Shown here one piece after another: positions 7,800 through 15,954 of a stretch of DNA of 64,000 bases. Below the pieces are notes generated by a model, which did no database searches, was not told where the DNA came from, and saw nothing but the letters and a program-made list of their open reading frames with translations. The stretch spans positions 62,001 through 126,000 of the forward strand of contig JBCAZH010000002.1 in assembly GCA_038533155.1 (NCBI GenBank), given 5' to 3'. Positions within the stretch are counted from its first letter, which is position 1. Every line of letters starts with the position of its first letter. The stretch is from CALBPI01 sp038533155. GTDB taxonomy: Bacteria > Pseudomonadota > Gammaproteobacteria > Steroidobacterales > Woeseiaceae. A program made the position numbers and the translations under genes.

Positions 7800-10329
7800 A
7801 TTCGAGTTTCACGCGATCGGTTGCCGTCGCTGTCGGGTCGCTGGTCTCGAGCGGCTCGTAACGCCATTTTTCAACGGCAGCTATGGCCGCTCGATCGAAT
7901 ACTCGACCTGGCTCGCTTTCCACGACAACAATGTCGCTAGTCGAGCCATCCGCGTTTACCGTGAACCTGAGATCGACCCAACCGGTTTGGCCGCGTCTTT
8001 GAGCGCTTCTCGGATAGGCGGGTGGCCCAGCGGAAATCCGTACTAAATCGAACGACTCGGGTTCGGGTGTGGTAGCAGTTTCGCTAGGGTTCGGGTCCGC
8101 GGTTTCTGCAACGGTGTCCACAACAGTCGAAGCCGAAGGCGGTGGCGTTTGCTGCTCGGAAAGTGACGCTCTTAACTCACGGACGGTGTTTGCATCGGCG
8201 CCTGCCACTTCGGCCTGAGCGATCAATTGACTTGCCAGGTTCGCATCCCCCTGCGCCACCGCGTCGGTTGCCCTGGATACCAGGCCCGACGCTACAAACG
8301 TCAATCCTTGTTCCGCCAATGCGTTGTCAGGATCTTGTGCCAAAGCGGCTGCAAAATAGTCGCGCGCGCTATCGCCTGCTGGCGTCACGAGGTTGCCTTC
8401 ACTCAAACGGAGATTGGCTCTTTCGATCAGGCCGCTGACGTCAGGTCGAGTAGGCTCGGCCACCGATGCAGTCTGCGGAGCCGAGGCTGATGTAGTAGGT
8501 GCTGTCTCGGGACGATCCGTCGACGCGCTACGAGGCGCTTCGACCGGCGCAGCGCGAGGCGTTGGTGGCACTTCAGATGTCGCGCTGATGCTGGCCGCCT
8601 CCCGAGCGGTACGTAGCTCATCGAGGCGGGCGCGTGTCGACTCTATCAGCGCCGTGTCCACATTCCCTGAGCGCTCCAAAGCCTGGAGTCGACGTTCGGC
8701 CGCGTTCAGATCACCGTTGATGAGATCTCGTTCGATTTCCGAAAACTCTCGTCGCGAGAGTTCTTTGCCTAACTCACGGTTTAGGAATGCGAGACGTGGA
8801 TGACTCGGGACATGCGTGTTCAAAACCGCGAGCACATCCGACACTTGATCCAGATTGTCGGCGAGAAACTCGCGCTCGACCTGCGTAAACACGTCTTCCA
8901 GCACCGCGTCTAAGCGCGCTCGCGGTAACGGGTCAGAGCGTTGCAATCGGGCAGCGGTTGCGTAATGCAACACTGCATTATCATCTGCGGGTAGCACGAG
9001 CTTTCCTTCGCGTCGCGCGGCATCTCCGGCAGCGAGCGACTCCGATGCCGCAACAACCGGATCTTTAACTGGCGCTGGCTCCGGCTCTGAGGTTGGTGCC
9101 TCTATTTGCGCAACCGGCTGAGCGGGTGTGCTCTCGGCCGGCTCGTCGGACCCACCGCTAAGAAGGACCGCCGCACCGATAGCGGCAATGCCACCGATTG
9201 CCCAGACGATGGGTGGAACATTGCGAAGGCCGCTGAGTAAAGAAGGTTCCAGCTCATCGTCCAACTCCGGCGCATCGATGCCGGTTTGTCGAACGTCTGT
9301 TGTCCGGAACAAACCGGAATCGAATGTCACACCTTTGATGATGCCCGTCTCGGTCATCTTCTCTTGAACTTCTGTCGGTGACAGCGGTACGTCCGTCGCA
9401 TTCAGCGTGAGGTGTTTCTTCGCGGAAGCTTCAATGGCAAGCCTAGATCGGCCGGGGCTCACAGGCTTCAGTAGGAACCGATAGACCAGACCATCACTGA
9501 TCAGGCCCATCATCTTCTCGCCGTCTTCTCGGCGTCCGGCGACGATTGTGACAAGAGACGGGATGTGTTTGCGTAGTTGGGCGGTGATCGTCTTGACGTC
9601 TTTGACAGCGACCGCAGCGTCTGTAATCAGTACCCCCGCGGCACCTTCACGTGCGATATCGATTGCCTCTTGTAGATTCGGCGCATGATTGACGACATGG
9701 CTGGTGCCTGCCGCTGCTCGGATCGTCTTAAGAAAGCTCGCATCGTTGGTGAGCACGACGATTTCGACGTGACTAATTGCGTGCGCGGTGACATCGACGT
9801 TATTTCCCGGTTCGATGACTGGGATATCGCTCAGGTCCTGGAACGACCCTGTGGCGTCCATGTCTACGGCGAAACTGCCGGTGGCTCCCGTACTTTGGCT
9901 ATTCAGCCCCGGTGAGGAGTCATTGGCCGGTATCGCAAAAGATGAGACCTTCTCCCCGCGTAAGGTCGCGTGGATCGCAGCGCAAATTTCCTCTGGAGAG
10001 CTTTCAGCGCGAAGTACCTGGTTCAAATGGCGAACGTTAACCAGTGCCGCACGGTCTGCATCGGTCATATGCTGAGATGCAACCAATATCGAACGGGTAT
10101 CCGGAGAGCGCTTTTTCGCCTCTTTTAGCGCCTCCTGTCCGGTCATGCCGGGAAGGTCCTGGGCCGACACGATAATGTCTATCGGTGTGATTCCAAGCGT
10201 GGTTAAGGCTTCGGTCCCTGATGCAGCCATGTGCACAGAAAACTCATCCCCGAGGCGGCTAGCACAGGGCTCCATGAGCGCCGGCTCTGGGTGCAAGAAC
10301 ATCACCTGGGTTTTAAAACGATCCACCAT
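7783..10329 (-). CDS. Receiver-like/receiver/TPR-like/TonB C-terminal fusion membrane protein
   Basis: An 848-residue protein of unusual architecture. Residues 7-123 form a receiver-like fold, but the phospho-acceptor position (DIIVSAQDLPG) holds Ala56 instead of Asp and the conserved lysine is missing. A second receiver (about 188-305) keeps Asp237 and Lys288-Pro289. Residues 372-391 form one transmembrane helix (IVWAIGGIAAIGAAVLL). A Pro/Ala/Glu-rich helical region with tetratricopeptide-like repeats follows. About residues 760-848 are a TonB C-terminal domain (YPRSAQRRGQTGWVDL, WRYEPL). The receivers would face the cytoplasm and the TonB domain the periplasm. This start is preferred to one 11 codons upstream because GTGAGG lies nine bases before it. 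Function is unknown; coupling of phosphorelay signals to an outer-membrane or envelope partner is inference. Confidence 0.85.
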   Translation of the reverse strand: MVDRFKTQVMFLHPEPALMEPCASRLGDEFSVHMAASGTEALTTLGITPIDIIVSAQDLPGMTGQEALKEAKKRSPDTRSILVASQHMTDADRAALVNVRHLNQVLRAESSPEEICAAIHATLRGEKVSSFAIPANDSSPGLNSQSTGATGSFAVDMDATGSFQDLSDIPVIEPGNNVDVTAHAISHVEIVVLTNDASFLKTIRAAAGTSHVVNHAPNLQEAIDIAREGAAGVLITDAAVAVKDVKTITAQLRKHIPSLVTIVAGRREDGEKMMGLISDGLVYRFLLKPVSPGRSRLAIEASAKKHLTLNATDVPLSPTEVQEKMTETGIIKGVTFDSGLFRTTDVRQTGIDAPELDDELEPSLLSGLRNVPPIVWAIGGIAAIGAAVLLSGGSDEPAESTPAQPVAQIEAPTSEPEPAPVKDPVVAASESLAAGDAARREGKLVLPADDNAVLHYATAARLQRSDPLPRARLDAVLEDVFTQVEREFLADNLDQVSDVLAVLNTHVPSHPRLAFLNRELGKELSRREFSEIERDLINGDLNAAERRLQALERSGNVDTALIESTRARLDELRTAREAASISATSEVPPTPRAAPVEAPRSASTDRPETAPTTSASAPQTASVAEPTRPDVSGLIERANLRLSEGNLVTPAGDSARDYFAAALAQDPDNALAEQGLTFVASGLVSRATDAVAQGDANLASQLIAQAEVAGADANTVRELRASLSEQQTPPPSASTVVDTVAETADPNPSETATTPEPESFDLVRISAGPPAYPRSAQRRGQTGWVDLRFTVNADGSTSDIVVVESEPGRVFDRAAIAAVEKWRYEPLETSDPTATATDRVKLEFNLSE

Positions 10330-10389
10330 CGTTGGCCTCACGGGAGATTTCCGCCACCCCATGTGGCTGAGCAGTCTCCCTCACTTAAC

Positions 10390-10395
10390 AGTATA
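10390..10395 (-). promoter_or_regulatory. Candidate -10 box of the receiver/TonB fusion gene
   Basis: TATACT on the minus strand would start transcription about 55 bases before the chosen ATG. The -35 region is not consensus, which fits dependence on an activator; two CRP-like palindromes lie further upstream. Confidence 0.4.
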
Positions 10396-10445
10396 AGAAG
10401 ACTCACGGGCCGAGGCAGCCCACGCTAGCGCTCGGTAAGCGAAAC

Positions 10446-10461
10446 TGTGACCGATTCCACA
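10446..10461 (-). promoter_or_regulatory. CRP/FNR-superfamily-like site upstream of the receiver/TonB gene
   Basis: On the plus strand TGTGA-CCGATT-CCACA matches the TGTGA-N6-TCACA consensus at nine of ten positions. Its centre is about 70 bases upstream of the start predicted from the -10 box, a spacing typical of class I CRP activation. The assignment is by motif only. Confidence 0.4.
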
Positions 10462-10467
10462 TAACCT

Positions 10468-10485
10468 ATGTGCTCAGGTGCACAT
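10468..10485. promoter_or_regulatory. Palindrome ATGTGC-N6-GCACAT, CRP-like or weak thrS terminator
   Basis: A perfect six-base inverted repeat around a six-base centre, lying just downstream of thrS and upstream of the receiver/TonB gene. It has the spacing of a CRP site (TGTGC-N6-GCACA), and its centre is 23 bases from the neighbouring CRP-like site. As RNA it could form a hairpin, but no T run follows on the minus strand. Confidence 0.35.
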
Positions 10486-10504
10486 TTGCTTCGAAAATGC
10501 GGTG

Positions 10505-12439
10505 TTAGGCTGAATCAGTCTCGGGTGTTTCGCGCGAAACGATCTCTTCCAAGAGCATCTCTATGCACGTTTCAGCATCCTGAACCTTTTGTCCCTTGCT
10601 GCCTAATCGCCGTACGGCAACTTCGCCGTTTTCGACCTCGCGCTTACCGACGGCGAGGATCACTGGAACCTTTGCCAAACTATGCTCCCGCACTTTGTAG
10701 CCGATTTTCTCATTTCTGAGGTCCGACTCGGCTTCAATGCCGGCTTTTCGCAGGCGGTTCGTGAGTTCAACGGCGTAGGCATCAGCGTCCGACGTGATCG
10801 TCGCAACGATGACTTGTAGCGGCGCAAGCCAAAGCGGCAAGTTGCCCGCGTAGTGCTCAAGCAAAATCCCGGTGAAGCGCTCCAACGAACCAAACATGGC
10901 TCTGTGTAGCATCACCGGGACGTGACGTTCGCCGTCTTCACCGACATAGCTCGCCCCGAGCCGGCCCGGCAGGTTCAGATCGACCTGTAAGGTCCCGCAT
11001 TGCCAATCGCGACCAATTGCATCCCGCAGCACGAACTCTAGTTTGGGTCCGTAGAAAGCGCCTTCACCCGGATTATGCGTGTACTCGAGACCGCTTGCGT
11101 CCAGTGCTGCAACGAGTGCGCGTTCGGAGGCGTCCCAGACCGCGTCTTCGCCAACTCGGACTTCCGGCCGGTCCGCAAATTTGATCCGCACATCCTCGAA
11201 TCCAAAATCCCTGTAGATACTCAGGATGAGGTCGCAGATCGCAACAGACTCAGCGGTGATTTGTTCCATCGTGCAGAACACATGCGCATCGTCCTGGGTA
11301 AACGCACGTACCCTGAGCATACCGTGCAGCGCACCCGAAGGTTCGTAGCGATGCACTTTGCCGAATTCGGCGAGGCGTACAGGGAGTTCGCGATAGCTGG
11401 TGATGCCCTGTTTGAACACTTGGACCGCGCCCGGACAGTTCATTGGTTTCAGTGCGTAGACACGACCGTCTTCGGTTTCGGTCGTATACATGTGTTCGCC
11501 GAACGAGTCCCAATGTCCTGATGCTTCCCAGAGTTTCCGGTCCATGACCCCAGGCGTGTGGATTTCTCGATAGCCGGCCTCGCGTTGCTTATCGCGCATG
11601 TAGTCGATCAGGCGTTGGAACAACGTCCAACCGCGTGGATGCCAGAACACGGCGCCGGGCGCTTCCTCTTGGAAGTGGAACAAGTCCATCTGACGCCCCA
11701 GTTTGCGGTGATCGCGCTTCTCTGCTTCTTCGAGGCGGCGCAGGTACTGGCGCAATTGCTTATCGTTCGCCCACGCTGTTCCGTAGATGCGTTGCAACAT
11801 TTCGTTGCTCGAATCGCCTTCCCAATACGCGCCTGACACACGCATGAGCTTGAACGCAGTGCCTAATCGACCGGTTGAGGGCAAGTGCGGGCCGCGGCAC
11901 AGGTCGATAAAGTCACCTTGACGGTACAACGTGATGGTCTCGTCCTCAGGGATTCGCTCGATCAGTTTGGCTTTGTATTCCTCGCCTTGTTCGCGGAAAA
12001 ACGCCACGGCGTCGTTGCGCGTCCACACCTCGCGAATGACGGTGTCATCCCGCGCGACGATCTCATGCATCCGTTGCTCGATGACTTCGAGGTCTTCTTC
12101 GTTGAACGGTGTCTCGCGAGCAAAATCGTAATAGAAGCCGTTTTCGATCGCTGGACCGATAGTGACCTGCGTTTCCGGGAACAGCTCCTTGACCGCCTGC
12201 GCCAGCACATGCGCGGCGTCGTGACGCAGCACTTCCAAGCCATCCTCGCTGTCCCGTGTGACGATCGCTATGGATGCATCCGCATCGACAGTGCGGGACA
12301 GATCGAATGACACCCCGTCGACCGTTGCCGCCACGGCCGCTTTGGCCAGGGAGCGGCTGATGTCCTCTGCCACCGCAAGCGGGGTCACCGGTTGTTCATA
12401 GTCCCGTGCGGATCCATCGGGAAGCGTAATTCTAGGCAT
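10505..12439 (-). CDS. thrS: Threonyl-tRNA synthetase
   Basis: A 644-residue class II synthetase of full length that charges tRNA-Thr. The order is an N-terminal TGS domain, the editing/SAD domain (HDAAHVLAQAVKELFP near residue 75, with the HxxxH-type zinc motif), the catalytic core with motif 2 (KVHRYEPSGALHG) and the zinc cysteine in MNCPGAVQVF, and a C-terminal anticodon-binding domain. It is divergent from zur. infC, often next to thrS in enteric bacteria, is not here. Near the 3' end the coding sequence contains the palindrome GTTTCGCGCGAAAC. Confidence 0.97.
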   Translation of the reverse strand: MPRITLPDGSARDYEQPVTPLAVAEDISRSLAKAAVAATVDGVSFDLSRTVDADASIAIVTRDSEDGLEVLRHDAAHVLAQAVKELFPETQVTIGPAIENGFYYDFARETPFNEEDLEVIEQRMHEIVARDDTVIREVWTRNDAVAFFREQGEEYKAKLIERIPEDETITLYRQGDFIDLCRGPHLPSTGRLGTAFKLMRVSGAYWEGDSSNEMLQRIYGTAWANDKQLRQYLRRLEEAEKRDHRKLGRQMDLFHFQEEAPGAVFWHPRGWTLFQRLIDYMRDKQREAGYREIHTPGVMDRKLWEASGHWDSFGEHMYTTETEDGRVYALKPMNCPGAVQVFKQGITSYRELPVRLAEFGKVHRYEPSGALHGMLRVRAFTQDDAHVFCTMEQITAESVAICDLILSIYRDFGFEDVRIKFADRPEVRVGEDAVWDASERALVAALDASGLEYTHNPGEGAFYGPKLEFVLRDAIGRDWQCGTLQVDLNLPGRLGASYVGEDGERHVPVMLHRAMFGSLERFTGILLEHYAGNLPLWLAPLQVIVATITSDADAYAVELTNRLRKAGIEAESDLRNEKIGYKVREHSLAKVPVILAVGKREVENGEVAVRRLGSKGQKVQDAETCIEMLLEEIVSRETPETDSA

Positions 12440-12559
12440 AGTGATTCAGTGATCTTCAGGTCGAACGCGCACAAGTGAGTGCAGGAAAGCGCAATATTGT
12501 AGCCAAGCCGTGGCCTGCAGACTATGCTTATAGCCTCATATTTACGGGGCGCGGATGGT

Positions 12560-13048
12560 ATGGCTGACGATACGCATGATCATCAGGTTTGTGTCGAAAA
12601 CGCGTTGGAGCAGGCGGAAGCAGTTTGTCGCGATCGAGGATTGCGTTTAACCCCACTTCGCCGTGTCGTTCTCGAACTAGTCTGGCAGGGACACGAGCCG
12701 GTGGGCGCGTACGATCTACTTGATGCGTTGACGAAACAGGGGCATAGCCCATCTCCGCCGACCGTTTATCGCGCGTTGGACTTCTTGATTCAGGCGGGAC
12801 TGGTTCATCGACTGGATTCCCTCAATGCCTACGTGGGTTGCAACGCCCCGGCGCACAAGCACGAGAGTGCATTTCTCATTTGCCGCAGTTGCCGCAATGT
12901 GCACGAGCTGGGCGTCGACAAGATTCGTGGACAAATCGAGTCTTTAGCCGATGAGGTGGGATTTGCTGCCGAGGAGCATGTGCTCGAAGTGCAGGGGGTC
13001 TGTGCAAAGTGCCAGCAAGGGAACTTGCAGCCAGCTGCATCAAACTGA
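12560..13048 (+). CDS. zur: Zinc uptake regulator Zur (Fur family)
   Basis: A 162-residue Fur-family repressor. The winged-helix DNA-binding part has RLTPLRRVVLELV and the recognition region PPTVYRALDFLIQAGLVHRL, a stretch highly similar to E. coli Zur. The dimerisation domain has two CxxC pairs (ICRSC and CAKC) for structural zinc plus the HKHESA region for the sensory site. It is expected to repress zinc import genes, none of which are in the window. The ATG used gives the His/Asp-rich N terminus seen in relatives; an in-frame ATG 12 codons upstream is possible. It is more like Zur than Fur because of the PPTVYRALDFL signature. Confidence 0.87.
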   Translation: MADDTHDHQVCVENALEQAEAVCRDRGLRLTPLRRVVLELVWQGHEPVGAYDLLDALTKQGHSPSPPTVYRALDFLIQAGLVHRLDSLNAYVGCNAPAHKHESAFLICRSCRNVHELGVDKIRGQIESLADEVGFAAEEHVLEVQGVCAKCQQGNLQPAASN

Positions 13049-13050
13049 CG

Positions 13051-13056
13051 TACAAT
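13051..13056 (+). promoter_or_regulatory. Candidate -10 box of glnS
   Basis: TACAAT lies 38 bases before the glnS ATG and directly after the zur stop codon. TTGCAG is 20 bases upstream, longer than the ideal spacer, so support is modest. Confidence 0.35.
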
Positions 13057-13093
13057 TAACCGCCTGATTTAAGCACCTACCACTACACTGATC

Positions 13094-14794
13094 ATGAGTT
13101 CCCAGGACGATTCGGCCGCATCCGTTGGCCTTGATTTCATTCGCCAGATTATCGCCGCAGACGTGTCTGCAGCGCGATTGCCGAATGGATTAATGACGCG
13201 TTTTCCGCCAGAGCCGAACGGGTTTTTGCACATCGGTCATGCACTGTCCATCGCGCTAAATTTCGGCGTCGCGAATGAGTACGGCGGCAAAACCTACTTG
13301 CGGTTCGACGACACGAACCCCAGCAAGGAAAAGCAACTGTACGCCGATGCGATTCGCGACGATGTGGCTTGGCTTGGCTACGAGTGGCAAGCCGGACTGA
13401 CACACGCTTCCGATTATTTCGAGCGCCTGTATGCTGTCGCATTAACCTTGATCGAGAGCGGCGATGCATACGTCGACAGTCAGTCGGCTGATGAGATCCG
13501 CGAACGGCGTGGCACGTTGACATCACCGGGCGTCGACAGCCCACATCGGGACCGATCGGTCGAAGAGAACCTCGCGTTGTTTCGTGCGATGCGCGCCGGT
13601 GAGTTCGAGGATGGCGCTCATGTCCTTCGCGCGAAGATTGACATGTCCTCACCGAACATCAACTTGCGCGATCCGACGCTGTACCGAATTCGGCATGCCG
13701 AGCACCAACGGACGGGTAACGAGTGGCCGATCTATCCCATGTACGATTTCGCGCATACTTTGTGTGACGTCTTTGAGGGCATCACACATAGTCTATGCAC
13801 GTTGGAGTTTGAGGATCATCGGCCATTGTACGAGTGGTTAGTCGCGCGTGTTGCGCATGATTACCCACCGCGACAAATCGAGTTCTCGCGACTGCAGGTA
13901 GCCTACATGGTGACCAGTAAGCGCCGCTTGAATGAGTTGGTCGTCAATGGTCATGTGGAGGGTTGGGATGACCCTCGCATGCCGACTATCGCGGGACTGC
14001 GTCGGCGAGGTTATCCGGCAAGCGCGGTGACACGATTCTGTCGCCAGGCCGGCGTGACCAAGAAGGCCAAGCTTTTGGAGCTTGGTATGTTGGAGGCCGC
14101 CGTGCGCGATGAGCTCGCGGATGTCCCGCGTCGTATGGCCGTACTGGACCCATTGAAGCTCGTGATTACCAATTACCCTGAGGGCGAAACCGAGTGGATG
14201 ACCGCTCAGAATCACCCGAACGACGAATCGCAAGGTTCACGCGAAATTCCGTTCTCCAAGACACTTTGGATTGAGCGTGATGACTTCATGGAAGAAGCAC
14301 CAAGAAAGTTCTTCCGCTTGAAGCCAGGCGGGGAAGTTCGGTTGCGGTATGCCTACATCATCCGTTGCGATGAGGTGATCAAAGACGGGAACGGCGAAGT
14401 TACTGAGTTGCGCTGCAGTCTTGATCCCGAGACACGCAGCGGCAGTGGCAACGATAGGAAAGTCAAAGGCACGATCCACTGGGTCTCGGCGGACCATGCG
14501 GCGTCAGCCAGGGTCAACCTCTATGATCGACTGTTCAGCGTACCCACGCCCGCATCGCAAGATGACTTTGCGGGTACGTTAAACCCAGATTCTTTGAAGG
14601 TCGCCGATGCGCGCCTCGAGCCAGGTCTCACCGAGCTCGCACCGTTTACGCCGGTGCAGTTTGAACGTTTGGGTTTCTTTGTTCGCGAAGGGGCGGTGGA
14701 GACGCCACCCGTGTTCAATCGAATCGTGACGCTTCGTGATTCTTGGGCGAAACTCGAGCGTCAGGCAATGGCTGAGCTAGCTGCCGAAACCTGA
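13094..14794 (+). CDS. glnS: Glutaminyl-tRNA synthetase
   Basis: A 566-residue class I synthetase that charges tRNA-Gln directly. The HIGH-type motif is in FPPEPNGFLHIGHA (residues 37-50), and the KMSKS-type loop is VTSKRRLNEL in the middle of the protein. DDTNPSKEK and YDFAHTLCDVFEGITHS are GlnS-specific, and the C-terminal beta-barrel anticodon domain follows. Discrimination from GltX is clear because of the PEPNG form of the first motif. The gene ends 20 bases from the convergent acyl-CoA dehydrogenase with no strong terminator between them. Confidence 0.97.
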   Translation: MSSQDDSAASVGLDFIRQIIAADVSAARLPNGLMTRFPPEPNGFLHIGHALSIALNFGVANEYGGKTYLRFDDTNPSKEKQLYADAIRDDVAWLGYEWQAGLTHASDYFERLYAVALTLIESGDAYVDSQSADEIRERRGTLTSPGVDSPHRDRSVEENLALFRAMRAGEFEDGAHVLRAKIDMSSPNINLRDPTLYRIRHAEHQRTGNEWPIYPMYDFAHTLCDVFEGITHSLCTLEFEDHRPLYEWLVARVAHDYPPRQIEFSRLQVAYMVTSKRRLNELVVNGHVEGWDDPRMPTIAGLRRRGYPASAVTRFCRQAGVTKKAKLLELGMLEAAVRDELADVPRRMAVLDPLKLVITNYPEGETEWMTAQNHPNDESQGSREIPFSKTLWIERDDFMEEAPRKFFRLKPGGEVRLRYAYIIRCDEVIKDGNGEVTELRCSLDPETRSGSGNDRKVKGTIHWVSADHAASARVNLYDRLFSVPTPASQDDFAGTLNPDSLKVADARLEPGLTELAPFTPVQFERLGFFVREGAVETPPVFNRIVTLRDSWAKLERQAMAELAAET

Positions 14795-14814
14795 CGCTCG
14801 CGAGTCATCGTCGC

Positions 14815-15942
14815 TCAGACGTCGAAATGCTCAGCGTGATGATCGGCATTGCCGAACAGCGTGTCGATCATCGTGAGTCGTTTGAAGTAATGCGCAACAT
14901 CGAGCTCCCAACTGACGCCCATACCACCGTGTAGTTGCACAGCTTCTTCGCCGAGTTTTCGACCTTCAGTGCCGACATAGATTTTCAGCGCCCGAACCGC
15001 CGAATCTGCTGCGGCCGTATCATCTTCGTATTGCGCCATTACAGCATGCAGCAGCAATGACCGGGTTTGCTCCGCAATCATGAACATCTCAACCATGCGG
15101 TGTTGCAAAGACTGAAAGCTCGCGATCGGCACACCGAATTGCACGCGCGATTTGGTGTATTCCAGAGTCTTGTAGTTCAGCATTTGCATAATGCCGACCG
15201 CTTCTGCACAAACACAGATCGTCGCTGTATTGACAGTCGTCGCAAGCGCACCAAAGCCGGCACCGACTTCACCGAGCAACTGGCTTTCCGATACACGAAC
15301 CTGGTTGAACTGGATATCTGCGGCTTGTCGCGCATCGACGGTGGGATAGCTCGTTCGGCTAATCCCTTGCGCGTTGGCATCGACGACGAACAGGCTGATG
15401 CCCTCCCGATCGTCGAAGTCGCCACTGGTTCTAGCGCTGACGACCAGCGTGTCGGCGGCGCCACCGTTCAGGACGACACACTTGTGCCCTGAGATGACGT
15501 ATTCATCGCCGTCTTTGGTCGCGGTAGTTTGAGTATTCGCAAGATCGAACCGGGCTTGTCTTTCGACATTGGCCAACGCCCCAAGCTTGGATCCGTCGAT
15601 GAGCGGTGCCATCCACTGGGCTTTCTGGTCGTCGTTGGCGAGCCGTTTCAAAACGCCGCCCGCGAGTACAACGCAAGGTAAGTAAGGCTCAATGACGAGG
15701 CCTTTACCGAACTCTTCCATCAGCAGCATCAATTCGATCGGACCACCATCGAGTCCGCCATCATCTTCGCCGAAAGGCACGGCGGCCCAACCGAGTTCGG
15801 CGAACTCGGTCCAACGTTCGCGGGAGAATCCTAGGTCGGAAGCGGCAGCAGTCTGACGCGCCTCAAAGTCATAGTCGTTTTGAATAAACTTCGCGACGCT
15901 GTCTTGCAGCATCGCCTGATCTTCGGTGATTGAAAAATCCAT
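14815..15942 (-). CDS. Acyl-CoA dehydrogenase, probable beta partner of a heteromeric enzyme
   Basis: A 375-residue flavoprotein of the acyl-CoA dehydrogenase family, with an N-terminal helical domain, a beta domain (about 120-220) and a C-terminal four-helix domain (SRVQFGVPIASFQSLQHRM). The C terminus has QLHGGMGVSWE followed by HYFKRL. It lacks the canonical Glu-Gly-containing catalytic loop seen in medium-chain enzymes. It is translated 12 bases after a second dehydrogenase gene. Adjacent unequal pairs of this sort (FadE and PimC/PimD types) assemble as alpha2beta2 enzymes acting on bulky substrates such as sterol side-chain or dicarboxylic acyl-CoAs. The substrate here is not determinable. 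Confidence 0.85.
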   Translation of the reverse strand: MDFSITEDQAMLQDSVAKFIQNDYDFEARQTAAASDLGFSRERWTEFAELGWAAVPFGEDDGGLDGGPIELMLLMEEFGKGLVIEPYLPCVVLAGGVLKRLANDDQKAQWMAPLIDGSKLGALANVERQARFDLANTQTTATKDGDEYVISGHKCVVLNGGAADTLVVSARTSGDFDDREGISLFVVDANAQGISRTSYPTVDARQAADIQFNQVRVSESQLLGEVGAGFGALATTVNTATICVCAEAVGIMQMLNYKTLEYTKSRVQFGVPIASFQSLQHRMVEMFMIAEQTRSLLLHAVMAQYEDDTAAADSAVRALKIYVGTEGRKLGEEAVQLHGGMGVSWELDVAHYFKRLTMIDTLFGNADHHAEHFDV

Positions 15943-15954
15943 GGCGTCTAATTC

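Noticed and set aside
11075..12310. Long plus-strand open frames (up to 148 codons) opposite thrS
   Set aside because: Low-complexity shadows of a conserved gene, with no ribosome-binding sites or recognisable domains.
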